A stretch of DNA of 64,000 bases from Brachybacterium sp. SGAir0954 (lineage in GTDB: Bacteria > Actinomycetota > Actinomycetes > Actinomycetales > Dermabacteraceae), in the NCBI RefSeq assembly GCF_005490785.1, contig NZ_CP027295.1, forward strand, positions 2,976,001 to 3,040,000. Reading direction: 5' to 3'. Below, piece after piece: positions 62,161 through 64,000 of this stretch. Below the pieces are notes generated by a model. It was not told where the DNA came from, did no database searches, and was given only the letters and a program-made list of their open reading frames with translations. Positions within the stretch are counted from its first letter, which is position 1, and each line of letters starts with the position of its first letter. Made by a program: the position numbers and the translations under genes.

Positions 62161-63150
62161 TCAGGCGCCCGCGTCCTCCGCGGGGGCCGGGCCGTCGGGG
62201 TGGATGTCGATCTTCCAGCCGGTCAGCTTCGCCGCCAGACGCGCGTTCTGTCCGTCCTTGCCGATCGCGAGCGAGAACTGGGTCGCGGGGACCGTCGCGC
62301 GGACCGCCCGACCGACCTCGTCGACCACGACGACGCTCGTGACCTTCGAGGGCGAGAGCGCGTTGGCGACGTAGGTGGTCGGGTCCTCCGAGTAGTCGAC
62401 GATGTCGATCTTCTCGCCGCTGAGCTCGCTCATCACGGCGCGCACGCGGGCGCCCATCGGGCCGATGCAGGCGCCCTTGGCGTTCAGTCCCGGCACGGTC
62501 GCGCGGACCGCCATCTTGGTGCGGTGCCCCGCCTCGCGGGCGATCCCGGCGATCTCGACGGAGCCGTCGGCGACCTCGGGGACCTCGAGGGCGAACAGCC
62601 GCCGCACGAGGTTCGGGTGGGAGCGCGAGAGCGTGATCTGGGGACCCTTGGGGCCGCGACGGGCCTCGGTGACGTACGCGCGCAGGCGCTTGCCGTGGGA
62701 GTAGTCCTCCCCGGGGACGCGCTCGTGCGGCGGGAGCACCGCCTCGACCTCGCCGAGGTCCACGAGCACCATCCGCGGGTCGCGGCCCTGCTGGATGATG
62801 CCCGAGACGATGTCGTCCTCGCGATCCGCGTACGTGCCGAGCACGGCGTCGTCCTCGAGGTCGCGGATGCGCTGGAAGATCACCTGGCGCGCGGTGGAGG
62901 CGGCGACGCGACCGAAGTTCTCCGGGGTGTCGTCCCACTCCTCGAGGACGTTGCCCTCGGCGTCGCGCTCGCGGGCGATGACGGCGACCTCACCGGTGCG
63001 CTCGTCGATCAGCACCTCGGAGTCCCGCACGGGGTGGTCGGTGTGGAGGTACGCGGCGTGGAGCGCGGAGCGGATGGCGTCCAGCAGCACGGGCAGGCTG
63101 ATCTCGCGCTCGCGCTCGAGCGCGCGCAGCGCCCCCATGTCGATGTCCAT
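62161..63150 (-). CDS. nusA: Transcription elongation/termination factor NusA
   Basis: 329 residues. The N-terminal polymerase-binding domain is followed by S1 ([26 protein letters not shown] in part), KH1 ([15 protein letters not shown] with [17 protein letters not shown]) and KH2 ([24 protein letters not shown], in part). The acidic C-terminal repeats of enterobacterial NusA are absent, as in other actinobacteria. It modulates pausing, termination and rRNA antitermination. Its ATG follows the rimP stop by one base. Confidence 0.95.
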   Translation of the reverse strand: MDIDMGALRALEREREISLPVLLDAIRSALHAAYLHTDHPVRDSEVLIDERTGEVAVIARERDAEGNVLEEWDDTPENFGRVAASTARQVIFQRIRDLEDDAVLGTYADREDDIVSGIIQQGRDPRMVLVDLGEVEAVLPPHERVPGEDYSHGKRLRAYVTEARRGPKGPQITLSRSHPNLVRRLFALEVPEVADGSVEIAGIAREAGHRTKMAVRATVPGLNAKGACIGPMGARVRAVMSELSGEKIDIVDYSEDPTTYVANALSPSKVTSVVVVDEVGRAVRATVPATQFSLAIGKDGQNARLAAKLTGWKIDIHPDGPAPAEDAGA

Positions 63151-63151
63151 C

Positions 63152-63733
63152 TCAACTCTCCTTCGGTGCGGTGTGGCCGGCCTCGGCGAGCAGCTGCTCG
63201 AGATCGGCGGGCGGGTCGAACTCGATCTGCACCCGTGCCGACTCGACCTCGGCCACGGGGATCTCGAGGCGGTCGGGGGTGCCGGCGGGCAGCCTGCGCG
63301 GCCGGCCGCGGTCGTCGCGGCCCGCCTCCGGGCGCAGGAGCACCGCCTCGGCCTCGGTCACGGCGAGGATCCGGGCACGGTGCTCCTCGCCCTGCGCGGT
63401 GCGCAGCTCGACGAGGCGGCCGCGGGCGCGACGGAAGTGGCGAGCGGCGGTGAGCGGGCGGTCCACACCGGGCGTGGTCACCTCGAGCAGCGCGGGATCG
63501 GGGCCCAGCAGCGCATCGTCCTCGTCGACCATGTCGTTCAGCGCACGGGAGACGAGGGCGACGGTGTCGAGGTCCACGCTGCCCGAGCGGTCCTCGGGGA
63601 GGTCGACGACGATGCGGATCTCCGGCGTCCCGGAGCGGGGCCGCACCTCGATGTCCTCGAGCACGAGATCGTGGTCCGCGAGCAGGCGCTCCGCGGCCTC
63701 CCGCAGGGCCGGATACGGGTCGAGGGTGCTCAT
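63152..63733 (-). CDS. rimP: Ribosome maturation factor RimP
   Basis: 193 residues. The N-terminal domain with [29 protein letters not shown] and [23 protein letters not shown] (each in part) is the RimP core; the SH3-like C-terminal domain follows. It is needed for 30S maturation and heads the nusA operon. ATG 63733 has AGGAGGAG upstream; the frame to 63832 extends through the divergent promoter gap and is not used. Confidence 0.93.
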   Translation of the reverse strand: MSTLDPYPALREAAERLLADHDLVLEDIEVRPRSGTPEIRIVVDLPEDRSGSVDLDTVALVSRALNDMVDEDDALLGPDPALLEVTTPGVDRPLTAARHFRRARGRLVELRTAQGEEHRARILAVTEAEAVLLRPEAGRDDRGRPRRLPAGTPDRLEIPVAEVESARVQIEFDPPADLEQLLAEAGHTAPKES

Positions 63734-63877
63734 CGGCGCTCTTCTCCTCCTGCGTATGGCACCCGCGCGGGGCGGGGCGTGGGGTCCGGGCGCCGGGGTG
63801 CCGGCGGGGACCGCTCCAGGATAGTGGTCCACCGCCCTGAACGCGCCCCGGGAGGCCTCCGGTGCGACAATCCTCCC

Positions 63878-64000
63878 GTGCTCCGCATGCTCGCCGATCC
63901 CTCAGACCCCGGCCGTCCGGCCCCCGGCCGCCGGGCGACGCCCGCCCGCCCGGCCCCGGTGCCGCGGCCGGGGCGCCGCGCCGTGCTCCTGGCCGGGGCG
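63878..64000 (+). CDS. Start of a divergent gene, possibly a Tat/lipoprotein-type exported protein (truncated by window)
   Basis: An uninterrupted frame from GTG 63878 (or ATG 63887) to the window end encodes 41 residues, Pro/Arg-rich with RPGRRAVLLAGA, the beginning of a twin-arginine or lipoprotein signal. A GACAAT -10-like hexamer (63866-63871) ends six bases before the GTG, suggesting a leaderless transcript. In relatives a ferritin-like DUF4439 gene sits here; only position supports that. Low certainty because of length. Confidence 0.4.
   Translation, partial: MLRMLADPSDPGRPAPGRRATPARPAPVPRPGRRAVLLAGA

Overview
The window reads as chromosomal DNA of a very high-GC Gram-positive bacterium (Actinomycetota). 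The evidence is the almost universal G/C at third codon positions, many GTG starts, and lineage-typical genes: DUF3040, DUF3046, ClgR beside recA/pgsA/ftsK, a SAV_6107-like HEPN protein, a HelD/HelR-type ATPase and the mraZ/mraW arrangement. MurE carries the DNPR motif expected for meso-diaminopimelate peptidoglycan. A Micrococcales member, perhaps Brachybacterium or a relative in Dermabacteraceae, fits best, but genus is inference. No tRNA, rRNA, CRISPR, prophage or insertion sequence was seen.

Layout. 1-11001 (minus strand) is the division and cell wall cluster mraZ-rsmH-ftsL-ftsI-murE-murF-mraY-murD-ftsW-murG. It has three 10-bp-spaced GTGG boxes upstream of mraZ and an mraW-type RNA hairpin ahead of rsmH. 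11490-16252 holds DUF3040, dinB, a HEPN protein, a spermidine-synthase-like protein, a cold-shock protein and a PAC2 protein. 16387-22809 is a stress and SOS block: helR, nrdR, a LysM membrane protein divergent from lexA with two LexA boxes between them, and dinG. 22824-29282 carries hflX, a small rRNA-type methyltransferase, dapF, miaA, ybjN and miaB. 29452-32791 is a polar amino acid (glutamate-type) ABC transporter.

32903-46286 (minus) runs HAD phosphatase, an AsnB-like/CofE-like fusion, dapA, rnj, ftsK, pgsA, cinA, clgR, DUF3046, recA, recX. A textbook SOS promoter precedes recA. 46369-47474 is azlCD. 47500-54161 (minus) runs ribF, rpsO, pnp, an M16 peptidase, dapB and a small membrane/TPR protein. 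54434-55975 is an L,D-transpeptidase. 56088-63733 (minus) is the rimP-nusA-ylxR-infB-methyltransferase-rbfA-truB translation operon. A divergent gene starts at the right edge.

How it fits together. The window links envelope growth (mur/fts genes, dapA, dapB, dapF, L,D-transpeptidase, pgsA, ftsK) with genome maintenance (lexA, recA, recX, dinB, dinG, the SOS-controlled LysM protein) and RNA/translation functions. The most unusual item is the 868-residue protein at 42858-45464. Its asparagine-synthetase half has lost both catalytic signatures (Cys2 is Ser; the PP-loop is LTGDLGS), and it is fused to a CofE-like gamma-glutamyl ligase domain that appears conserved, directly upstream of dapA.
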